Positions 1 through 8,419 of a stretch of 11,002 nucleotides of DNA are shown piece by piece. Below the pieces are notes generated by a model. It was not told the DNA's origin. It did not search any database and saw only the letters and a program-made list of their open reading frames with translations. Numbering within the stretch: the first letter of the stretch is position 1; every line of letters begins with the position of its first letter. Source of the DNA: Cochliopodium minus (taxonomy: Eukaryota > Discosea > Himatismenida > Cochliopodiidae); the NCBI GenBank assembly GCA_024220525.1, contig JAMYWO010000175.1, forward strand, positions 33,813 to 44,814, given 5' to 3'. The position numbers were made by a program, and so were the translations under genes.

Positions 1-82
1 TTTATTTTTTATTTTTTATTTTTTTATTTTTTTATTTTTTTATTTTTTTATTTTTTTATTTTTTTATTTATTTATTTTATTT
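1..82. repeat. T-rich simple sequence, (A)T6-7 units
   Basis: Runs of six to seven T separated by single A bases give a period of about seven to eight bases, breaking down into ATTT units near base 65. It abuts the stop codon of the glutaredoxin gene, so it is its 3' flank on the minus strand, where it reads as an A-rich tract. No coding content is seen. It may be cut by the window edge. Confidence 0.8.
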
Positions 83-1585
83 TTATTTTTCATTTTTTTT
101 TCTTTTTAATTTCATTGAGAAAGAGTTTCTGTTTTTACCTTTTTCATTCAAAGCCATGTCGTAGAGACTCATAAGAACAGATCTCATTTTCTCAGAGATT
201 TCGTTGATAGTAAAGTTGGTATCTCTTTGAAACAAAGAAGAAAAGAAAGAAGAAGAATTAAAATTATTCTCATTCTTATTACTCAGAACACTAAAATCTA
301 TTTCAAACTCATAATTGAGAACTCCTCCAACTTTATCCCCCACAAAATAGAATTGATCTTCATCATTATAACTTTTTTCATCAAAACTTTTTTCATTATC
401 ATTTTCACTATCATTTTCACTGTAATCATTTTTTTCATTGTTGATATTTTTTTCTTTTTGAAGATCTTTTCGATCATCTTTTTGATCATCTTTTTGATGA
501 TTATTATCATTTTCTTTTTTATTATTGATGTGATTGATATTTTTTAGGGAACAACATTCAATCAATATTTTCAAAATAAATTGTGCTTTTTCTTTGGGAG
601 AAAAGTCTTTGTTATCATCATTATTTTCGAGATTATTTTTCTTACTTTCGAAAGGATTCTCCATAATGTTATCTTTGAAGATGGGATCACGAAAAAAGGA
701 ATAGAGGAGGGAGAAGAAAGGGGAGAAAATGGAATGATTGAGAGAAAGGGTAGAGAGAAGAGAGGAGTAGGAGTAGGTTCTATTTTGAGAAAAGATATTC
801 CAAAAAGAATCTTTTTCTTTCATTTTGGAGCGGAAGAGGGAGGATATCGTTATGATTCCCGAAAATATTTCTTCAATCAGATCTTCCTTGTTTTCTTTTA
901 TCTTTTCCAGTTTTTCATCTTTAGGAATGATATGATTTGAAATTTCATCTTTTTCTTTGTTGATTAAATTAATTATTTTTCCTTCTTTTTCTGGCGGAGA
1001 ATTATTATTTTTGTGAGAATTCTCTTGATTGGGAGGATTTGATTCTTTATTGATGTAGGTTTCATACAGTGGTTTGTCAAGGAGATTGTCAGGATCCAAA
1101 GTGTTTATTATGAGCATTTTAGAACAACAATTTAGATTGAAATTGTAATCTTTGGGAGGAGGGTTATAAATAATTGAATCCAATTCTTTATTTCTATCCA
1201 GATTGATCATTTCTTGACATCCCTATTTCAAAAAATAAAGACATTATTTTAAGTTTTAATTATTGTGGTATATTTTTTGATACTGAAAGTGATTACACCA
1301 ACATGCTTTCCATTTATGAATATTTGAGGAATTTGATAGGTTCCATCATTTACAGATTGAAGGAAATTAAGCAATTTATCGTAACATAAAGGATTTTGTT
1401 GTGTAAGGTCTATTTCTCTGATTGCTATTTTTTTCTTTTTTAGCAAGAATTGCTTTGCTCTCTTACAAAAAGGACATCCTATATTTGTATAAATCTATAA
1501 GGAGTAAAATTAAAAACTTGGTCCCAATTAAAAAGAAAATTACCAAAACATCTGCATTTTTTTGTGAATTTATTTCTTCCAACAT
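83..1585 (-). CDS. Glutaredoxin with long Asn/Lys/Asp/Glu-rich C-terminal extension
   Basis: Three exons on the minus strand: 1585-1544, 1494-1297 and 1222-83 (stop TAA), all joined in phase 0; introns of 49 and 74 bases start GTAATT/GTAATC and end TAG. The 459-residue product starts with a glutaredoxin domain (about residues 1-95): a beta strand ending IYTNIG, the dithiol active site C21-P-F-C24, the cis-proline P70 in QIPQIFING, and the HVGG-C turn (78-82) that binds glutathione in this family. HVG and GC come from separate exons, which is why the large last exon cannot start at its own first ATG (1210). Family role: glutathione-dependent thiol-disulfide reduction. The last ~365 residues resemble nothing I recognise. 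They alternate charged Asn/Lys/Asp/Glu tracts with more ordered, hydrophobic segments, for example around EKAQFILKILIECC and FYFVGDKVGGVLNYEFEID. No signal peptide or membrane segment is seen. The glutaredoxin call is firm; the function of the tail is unknown. Confidence 0.85.
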
Positions 1586-1741
1586 TTTTTTTTTTATTTT
1601 TTTAAATTTGAAGAAAAGTTTGAAAGTTTACAAAGAACACATATTTTAGCTCATTTTTGTCAATTCATTGAAATAAAATTTTATTGATTGAAAAAAAAAA
1701 AGAAATTTAATCAAAAGAAAAAAAGAATATGAAAATAATTT

Positions 1742-3458
1742 TCAAGACAAAATGCATTGTTCACCAGCACCACCACTATTATCATCAAAATTTCTGTTGC
1801 AACCTTCGCAAGGTAAACCTTGGATGCCAGCAAAATAATGATTACCACAATTTTGACAATGAGCCTCTCTTTAAAAAGAAAGAAGGAAAATTATTAAAAA
1901 CAAAAGATTATTTTTTGTTAATAAAAAAAAAGAACCTGTAGTCACCCAAACATTCTCCAAAACCTTCACATTCAGAACAATGGTTGTGAAATTTTCCGCT
2001 GTCCAAAGATGGGTTTCCTTCACAAATTCCAGTAACATAAAACTGTTGTTTGCAATTACTACACTCCACAGATCCCTTTTTAAATAAAAGAAATTTAAAA
2101 ATAATCAACATGTTTTATTTATTTTATCAACATTTATTTTTTATTTATTTTATCAATTTTTATTTATTATTATTTCTTATTTATTTTAATTTATTTTTAC
2201 GTTTTCAGTTCCCTCTTCATAATCATCTCCACCATAATCACTTTGGTGAATGAGCTGTTCTACGGTTGCAGACAAATTTTTGTTGCCACAATCTTTACAA
2301 TCTGCGTTTTTCAAAACAAAATGGTTCAAATCCATAGGAAAATGCCCATTTTCTATTCCCGCCAACATACATCTAGAACAACGTTCTGGTTTTTTTCCGA
2401 TGCTCTTTACCCTAATATTTTAAAATTTAACAAAACAAAAAAAAAATATTTAAAAGAAGAATAACAAAAAAATTACAAAAAAAAATTAGATTATTATTGG
2501 CAAAAACAAAATGACAAAAAAATTTATCAAAAACACAAAATAATTAAAAATTTGACAAACAAAAAAATAAAAATATAAAATTAAAAAATTTATTAAATTT
2601 ATAAAAAAAAATTAGATTATTATTGATAAAAACACATAAATAATTAAACAATAAAAATTTTTTAAGTTATTTAAAACTTAAATATGAAATAAAAATTAAA
2701 AATTAAAAATGTAATAATTAAAAATCGAAAAAAAAAATTAAATAAATGTAAATATGTTAAAAGTATCAAAAAATTAATTAATTTACCAATTACAAACTTT
2801 CTCATAAGATTCTTTGTTGAAAAGTTTTCTTTTTTGAGTATTTTCGTTAGTGGCTTTCAAGTTGATAAACTTGGAGGACTTAGTGGACATGAGTTCGTTG
2901 TGGAAAGACTTGTAAGAGTTAAAAACAAGTCGCATCAATTTTTCCAAAACATTTCTTGGAAGAAAAGTTGAAAATTTCACTTCAAATCCCTTCAAATTCA
3001 CTTTTTTAAGATTCACCTGTTCTTCAATCAAAAAAAATTTTACGAATCAATATATTTTTTATTTTTTATTTTTTGATTTTGATTTTTGATTTTTGATTTT
3101 TTGATTTTTGATTTTTGATTTTTTATCATTTTATTTATTTTATTTTTTATTTTTATTTTTATTTTTTTATCATTTTATTTTTTTATTTTTATTTTTTATT
3201 TTTATTTATTTATTTTTATTTATTTATTTTTTTATCATTTTATTTATTTATTTTTATTTATTTATTTTATTTTTTCATTTTTTATTTACTTTTCTTGTTT
3301 TGATCAATGTACTGAAGGGAGTTGTTGAGAGATCTTTTGATGCAGAGAAGAAAAGTGTAAGCTCTCTTTTTGAAATGAGAAGGGAAATCCTTGTGTCTTT
3401 CCATTTTCCACAACTCTCCCTTTTCATTTTCTTTCATCAAGTGTTTTATTTCCTTCAT
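1742..3458 (-). CDS. Cysteine-rich protein with three CxxC/CxxC zinc-knuckle-like units
   Basis: Five exons: 3458-3290, 3021-2787, 2411-2201, 2075-1936 and 1868-1742 (stop TGA). Phases match at all four junctions, giving 293 residues. The first half has no cysteine clusters; it carries an HFKKRAYTFLLCIKR segment (about 29-43) followed by FLPRNVLEKLMRLVF, which looks like a short helical module. The second half has three paired knuckles: C146/C149 with C173/C176, C210/C213 with C238/C241, and C256/C259 with C272/C275, plus extra C223, C247 and C290. Spacings of 23, 24 and 12 residues between pairs suggest zinc ribbons or treble-clef fingers. I do not recognise the family. The last three exons are well supported. 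The link of exons 1 and 2 to exon 3 rests on phase (TG+G=Trp) and on the lack of any usable ATG before exon 3. The acceptor of exon 2 could instead lie at about 3005, and the first two introns are long for this window (268 and 375 bases). Confidence 0.68.
2477..2634. repeat. Pair of 32-base direct repeats inside an intron
   Basis: Copies at 2477-2508 and 2603-2634 share nine A, then TTAGATTATTATTG, then two differing bases (GC versus AT), then AAAAACA. They lie 126 bases apart in the 375-base second intron of the cysteine-rich gene. The sequence is AT-rich but not a plain homopolymer, so a local duplication is more likely than chance. No open frame or target-site pattern goes with it. Confidence 0.6.
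3032..3283. repeat. GATTTTT and ATTT-type microsatellite inside an intron
   Basis: From about 3062 to 3125 the plus strand repeats GATTTTT/GATTTTTT units; from there to about 3283 it is made of ATTT, ATTTT and TCATTTT units. This tract fills most of the 268-base first intron of the cysteine-rich gene (intron 3289-3022). The long plus-strand frames here encode only Phe/Leu/Tyr/Ile and are not genes. Confidence 0.75.
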
Positions 3459-3754
3459 TTCTAATTTTAATGAATTAAAAAATTGAAAAATAATAATTTT
3501 TTAAAATAAATTGAAAAAAAAAATTAATTTTTGTTAAAAAATGAAGTAAAAATAAAAAATAAATGAAGAAAATATAAAAAATTAAAAATGAAATAAAAAT
3601 ATTTAATTTTTCAAAAATTAAAAAATATAAAAAAATAAAAAATATAATAGAAAAAATTAAAAAAAAATTAAAAATATAAAAAATATTTGTATGAAATCAA
3701 AATTAAAAAAATGAAAAAAATTTGTATGAAATCAAAATTAAATTAAAAAAATTT
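3459..3754. other. Intergenic A-rich spacer with a 22-base direct repeat
   Basis: This spacer separates the stop of the MYND-ankyrin gene (3755) from the start of the next minus-strand gene (3458). It is almost only A and T. A 22-base direct repeat starting TTTGTATGAAATC occurs at 3686-3707 and 3721-3742, with a 35-base offset. I see no gene, no RNA structure and no clear promoter motif, although the 3' flank of one gene and the promoter of the next must lie here. Confidence 0.6.
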
Positions 3755-6359
3755 TTATTTGCCCTTGTTTATAGCATATTCAAGGAGATTAGTGCCATGA
3801 GAATCAGTGGTATTGGAACCAAAGTAGAGGAGATGAATAACAGTGTGAATGCATCCCAATTCTGTGGATCTAAAGATGGAATAACTGTTGTTGAAATTTA
3901 TGTTCACTCCCTCATTGAACAAATATTCCAAAGACTGAATCAATAAAAACGAAAATAATGTTATTTAAAAAATAAAAAAATAAAATAAAATAAAATAAAA
4001 AATAAAATAAAATAAAACAAAAATAAAAAAAAATAAAAAATATAAAAATTTTAAAAAATTTAAAAATAAAAAAATAAAAAAATAAAAAAATATAAAAAAT
4101 AAAAAATAATAAAAAATAATAAAAAAAAATTGTTTTACGTTAGTAACTTTGGAATTTTCCTTGGCTTTTTTGTGGGGACTAATTGGAATTTTGATTTCCA
4201 TCATTTTTTCAAACATCAGAAAAGGCATTTGTGTATTGATCAATTGTCCCAATGCCTTCTCATAGTTCATTTTTCCTTTTTCTTCCACAAAATACTTTGC
4301 CTAAAAATAAATTCAAAAAAAAGTGAAAAATAAAATATTAGTATTAAAATTAAAAATTAAAAATAAAAAATAAAATTAAAAAATAAAATTAAAAATAAAA
4401 CTAAAAATAAAAATTAATATTACCAGTCCGATTTTTCCTGCTTTTAAGGCTTCAATAAATCCCTTTTCGTAGTCTTTTAAATAATTTTAAAAAAAAGTCA
4501 AAAATTAACGGAGAAAAAATCAACGAAAAATAATAGAAACAAAAAATAAAATAAAAAAAAATTACAAATGGAAATAATTGGGATAATGAAATATAAAATG
4601 AAGAAACAAAAAATAAATCAGAAAATTAGGAAAAAAAAACAAAAAATCACAAACTGAAAAAAAAATTTTTTTGAAAACACAAAAAAAAGAAAAAAAATTT
4701 TTAAAAAAATAACCCAAGTTTGGATCATTCTTGGAAATTTGGTCCAAGATGAGGACATTTCCTACTTTAGCAGCAATATCGAAAACTCTCTGCCAAGTGA
4801 CTTTAACTTTACAACAACTCCCGAAGTTAACTTCCTCACTCAATCCCATTTTCTTATTGTTTACCATCATCTCCACCACGTTCATTCTTCCATTCTCTAT
4901 TGCTTTTTTTAGTGGTGTGTTCACTACATTCTGTCCCATCATGTGGAAGACCTATTTAGTTTTTTTATTAAAAAAAAAGCTCCAATAAAAGACAAACAAC
5001 AAAAAATGATTATAAGATTTAAATTTGTCATTATTATTTGTAAATATTTAATAATTTAAAAAGATAAATTTAAAAAAATTCAAAATGGAAAATTTTATAA
5101 TAATTAAACTTTAAAAAATGTGTATGATATTTTTTTTAAAAAAAAAACCTTTAAACGTTCAATATGGCCACCAGCAGCACAACCACAAAAACCTTTAAAA
5201 AATATATCATCTTCAATTTCATAGCAATCTTCATCATCATATTCTTCCTCTTCCTCTTCCTCTTCCTCTTCATTTTCATTTTCAGCTTGCTTTTTTAAGT
5301 CTATGAGGTAATCTTTGTATGGGACTTCGCTTTGAGAGTTGAAAGACTGTTCAAACAATTCAAAATTCTCACTTTCACATATTCCTTCAAATGAGGTGGG
5401 TTTCTTTTTTATCATCTTTTTCAAAGGAAAACAAAAACAGTAAATATTTTTTTAAAATGATTTAAATTTTTAATTTTTGTTTATTTTTTGAATTTTAATT
5501 TTAATTCATTCTATTTCTTTCCATTATCAATTATATTTTTATTTATTCAATTATAATGTTTTAATTTTAATAATTATTTTGATCTTTTTATATTATTTGA
5601 TTATATTGAAATAATGTAAGAAAGATTCAATTGATAAATTTACCAAAAAGGTCATGATTTTCAAATCACCAGAAATTGATGCATTAAGTACACTGGTATT
5701 AGAAAGAGGAGCATTAAGACTGATTAAATGGGCAACCATTGATGCATTCCTCAAACAAGCACCCTCCATTGCGTGCTCAAGAAGATAATTCCTATTCCCT
5801 TTTTGGAATTTTGAAACAAATGAATTCAAAGTCTTTGAATCTCCTGATGCTCCCAAATAAAAAAAAAAATCCTCAAATTTCTCTTTATTATATAATTTGT
5901 TCATTATCATCTCCAAGATTTTAGGGTTTGCTTTCATCGCTATTCTTTTCTTGTTTGTTTCCATTATCTCGAAGAATATCTCTTCATCCATGTTAGATAT
6001 TAGATTACTGAATTTTTTGGGATCATTTTCTAATGAATCGACTATCCCCTTAAAATTTGTCAAATAACTACTCTTCCTATTTTTAAAAAAAAAAATACTT
6101 ACAAAAAAATTTTAGGATTATTTTTTCTTTACTCTTTTTCAACATTCGTATTATTTTCAATTTCTATCTTTGTATTTTGAATATTTTCTTGAATATTGGT
6201 ATTATTTTCTTTTTTTTGATTGTCCATCTCTTTTTCATGTTCAATCTTGTGCCTTTTCCAATCTTTCCTTTGGCAATTTATATCACAATAATAAACCAAA
6301 TTACAAATACATTTTTTTTTGATGTTTTCTTTATTGCAAATTTTACACGTTTTCTTCAT
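3755..6359 (-). CDS. MYND zinc-finger plus ankyrin-repeat protein
   Basis: Seven exons: 6359-6133, 6076-5644, 5415-5149, 4951-4714, 4473-4424, 4300-4139 and 3934-3755 (stop TAA), with phase agreement at all six junctions; 518 residues. Residues 5-41 form a MYND finger (C5, C8, C17, C19, C25, C29, H37, H41 around YYCDINCQRKDW), usually a protein-interaction module; the second knuckle is C-x-C rather than C-x2-C. A hydrophilic linker leads to diverged ankyrin-type helix pairs from about residue 135 to the end, for example NTPLKKAIENGRMNVVEMMV, KGFIEALKAGKIGLAKYFVE and GTNLLEYAINKGK. A poly-Glu/Asp stretch at about 266-290 interrupts the repeats. The ankyrin exon at 6076 has no ATG at its head, and the MYND exon can splice into it exactly (GA+G=Glu, donor GTAAAG, 56-base intron). 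Without that intron the finger protein would end at the TAA at 6129. The ankyrin exons are firm; the MYND join is likely but unproven. Confidence 0.78.
3959..4130. repeat. AAAAT/AAAATA simple sequence inside an intron
   Basis: Units of AAAAT, AAATAAA and AAAAAATA run through most of the intron at 4138-3935 of the MYND-ankyrin gene. Read on the minus strand it is a T-rich tract between donor GTAAAA and acceptor TTCAG. The minus-strand frame across it encodes only Phe/Ile/Leu/Tyr and is intronic. Confidence 0.7.
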
Positions 6360-6452
6360 TTTGAGACCAATTTTTTTTATTTATTTATTTAATTTTCTGA
6401 AATTAAAAAGTTTTGATTAATATTATAATTTCAACATCTATATTCTCAAGTT

Positions 6453-6944
6453 TTATTTCTCTCCCAACCAAGGATTTTCTTTTCTTACTTCTTCTTCTTC
6501 TTCTGGAGTAAATTCTCTATCAATACCAAATACTTTTTTGATTTCTTCAGGTGTTTTTCCTTTGATCATGTTTGCAACAGTTTTACAAGTTAAATCTAGA
6601 AGAGATTTGATATCTAGATAATTTGCAGCCAAGATAAGTTCAAAAAGAGTTTGTTGGTCAACATTACAAAAGTCTTGATCCCAAGGAGAGATATCATCTG
6701 TTCTCTTTTCCTTTTTCTCATCTTCTGGTTCTGGAAATTCACAATGATATTTACAATAATCAACCACTTTATTCAAGATTTTTCCTGTTACATTTGGCAT
6801 TGGAATTGGATAATCAATTCCAGTATCTTCAATCAAATTTTTAATAGTTTCTGATGTTTGAGCTATCTTTACTGTTACTCTTGATTCTTGCCCATCACAA
6901 GAAGACAATGTTACTTCATCATCAGGATTTAATTTTATATTCAT
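6453..6944 (-). CDS. SKP1: SKP1, adaptor subunit of SCF ubiquitin ligases
   Basis: An unbroken 163-residue frame, the same length as human SKP1. The N-terminal half has the BTB/POZ-like fold, with the [20 protein letters not shown] helix and an acidic loop (about 71-84). The C-terminal half holds the F-box-binding region: [28 protein letters not shown] (about 100-127), [11 protein letters not shown] (131-141), and the terminal [15 protein letters not shown] (145-159). In the family SKP1 bridges cullin-1 and F-box proteins in cytosol and nucleus. Pro147 lies in the FTPEEE motif where Dictyostelium and Toxoplasma SKP1 are prolyl-hydroxylated and glycosylated. The ATG at 6944 follows an A-run on the coding strand, and no upstream extension is plausible. 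It is the only gene in the window without introns. The MYND-ankyrin start codon lies 93 bases past its stop on the same strand. Confidence 0.97.
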   Translation of the reverse strand: MNIKLNPDDEVTLSSCDGQESRVTVKIAQTSETIKNLIEDTGIDYPIPMPNVTGKILNKVVDYCKYHCEFPEPEDEKKEKRTDDISPWDQDFCNVDQQTLFELILAANYLDIKSLLDLTCKTVANMIKGKTPEEIKKVFGIDREFTPEEEEEVRKENPWLGEK

Positions 6945-7136
6945 TTTTTTTTTTTAGAAATATAAATTTGTTTTTTTTTGTTTTTTTTTTTGAAGAAAAT
7001 ATTTTTTGTTTATTGTTTAAATCTCTTAAGAAATTTATTTTTAAAAGTTAAGAAAATAAAGTTTCAGAAAACAATTTACTTTACAAACAATCCAACAGAA
7101 AGGTCGAAATAAATAAGGATTGTTCTTTAATTTTAA
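6945..7136. other. Spacer upstream of SKP1
   Basis: This is 192 bases of AT-rich sequence between the RPP30 stop and the SKP1 start on the minus strand, so it should hold the SKP1 promoter. T-runs on the plus strand sit right before the SKP1 ATG (an A-rich leader on the coding strand). No recognisable TATA box or initiator stands out from the background. Confidence 0.4.
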
Positions 7137-8276
7137 TCATTTTTTATTTTTTTTGGAATTATTGTTATTTTTTGGTTGATTATTTTTGTAATCATTGTTT
7201 TTTCTTTTGTTGTTGTTTTGATTGTTTTCGTTGTTTTGTGGGTTATCAGAAAGTTGAATAGAAGAAAGATCAATGATGGAATGATGTGAAATTCTCGATT
7301 TACATTTGGAAATGAGTGAAAAAAAGTTGTTGGAGATCATCTTTTTTGCTTGATCAGCATGTATACCAAAAATAGATAAGAAATTGATCAAATCATAAGG
7401 ACCTCTCATCTCTTTATGAATTATAAAAATAAGAATTAAAATATTGTTTGAATGATTAGTTAATACAAATCAATTATGATACAAATCTTGATGTTTTTCT
7501 ATTTATAAGCAAAAAATATTTTTTTTAATTCTTTCTTTTTACCCAATAACTCGTTTGAACAATTGGATAAAACGAGATTTCTTCCTTTGCTTCCTTCTAT
7601 TATTGTTTTTGCGTTTGTGATTGCAGTTGCTTTGGATAGATTGTCAATAGGATGGAGAATTGCTCCAACATCCAATTCAAAAAAAGCTCCTCTTGTTATT
7701 GCAACTTGCATTGTCTTTGATTTTGGGAAATAGGGAAATCTTTTGGTATAATCAAAAGAAATTAAATCCACAAATGATTTTTCACATAATTGATCAAATA
7801 ACTTTTGATCATAAGCTATTGCTGATACTATATCATATCCTTCAAATTTATTTGAGTTCTATTCAAAATATTGCAAGTTATGGAGAAAATATTGAGAATG
7901 ATATTTTTTTGCTTACTATTGTATTTAATTGTTTGAAATCTTTGATATGCATTGTGATTCTCTTATATTGATTGAATATGAATTTTTTTGATGTAGGAAA
8001 TTTTTGTGCATTGTTTGTTGAGACTGTATTATTTTGAAGAAGAACTAATTCGATAGGACATTTGTTATCATTTCTTAATGGTTCATCTTTTCCTTCTTCA
8101 TTGTAGTGATGATTGATTATAATCCCTTCATATTGGACTATAATGTGAAAATATTAAATTTTTCCTATTCCTTTGTCTTTTTTTTTTTTGATCTATTTAC
8201 GTTGTATCGAAGATTGGATGAATGATTTTAAATTATTTTTCTCTTTATTCCACCTTACACTTGAATTTATGAACAT
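7137..8276 (-). CDS. RPP30: Ribonuclease P/MRP protein subunit p30 (Rpp30/Rpp1 family)
   Basis: Four exons: 8276-8201, 8137-7917, 7858-7543 and 7411-7137 (stop TGA). Junction phases fit (C+TC=Leu, phase 0, G+AG=Glu), and introns are 63, 58 and 131 bases. The product has 295 residues; yeast Rpp1 is 293 and human RPP30 268. Family marks: an LQYEGIIINHHYN strand (26-38), FEGYDIVSAIAYD (about 104-116), then DLISFDYTKRFPYF and AITRGAFFELDVGAIL, which match the RG-x-FFEI core of the TIM-barrel fold. Next come GRNLVLSNCSNELL and the signature E-MRGPYDLIN (205-214), then FGIHADQAKKMISNN. RGPYD is split from its upstream Glu by the third intron. The tail from about 259 is Asn/Lys-rich and not conserved. 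In the family the protein is part of the nuclear RNase P and MRP particles that mature tRNA 5' ends and rRNA. It is divergent from the plus-strand gene at 8375-8420. Confidence 0.93.
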
Positions 8277-8419
8277 TTTTTTTTATTTTTAATTAAGAAA
8301 CTATAGGAACTCTTATGATTTCAAAGATTATAGATGATTATATCTTCATCTTGTTCCTTCACATCTAATTTTTTATGTTTTTTAATTGTGAACAAATTTC
8401 TAAAGTGATAAAAAAAAAA
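8277..8419. promoter_or_regulatory. Divergent promoter region between RPP30 and the ubiquitin-like gene
   Basis: The two start codons face away from each other, 98 bases apart if the plus-strand gene begins at 8375 and 143 if it begins at 8420. Both transcription starts must therefore lie in or near this stretch unless leader introns are hidden. The base composition is less monotonous than other spacers. I cannot name a specific motif. The call follows from gene geometry. Confidence 0.4.

Noticed and set aside
227-940. Two plus-strand frames (227-547 and 581-940) rich in Ile/Phe
   Set aside because: They are antisense to the long last exon of the glutaredoxin gene. Their composition is what complements of Asn/Lys/Asp codons give, and they show no domain.
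1223-1296. A 16-base intron (GTGTAATCACTTTCAG) at the end of the second glutaredoxin exon, as in heterotrich ciliates
   Set aside because: Removing it gives a short tail with no family match. The 74-base intron starting at GTAATC instead restores the GG-C turn, and other introns here are 49 bases or longer. TAG, TGA and TAA are all used as stops, which also argues against many ciliates.
3108-3464. Plus-strand frames of Phe/Leu/Tyr/Ile that look like multi-membrane proteins
   Set aside because: They are translations of T-rich microsatellite in an intron followed by antisense of the first exon of the cysteine-rich gene.
3965-4138. Hydrophobic C-terminal extension of the minus-strand frame ending at 3965
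   Set aside because: This is read-through into a T-rich intron. Splicing GTAAAA...TTCAG joins two ankyrin exons in phase.
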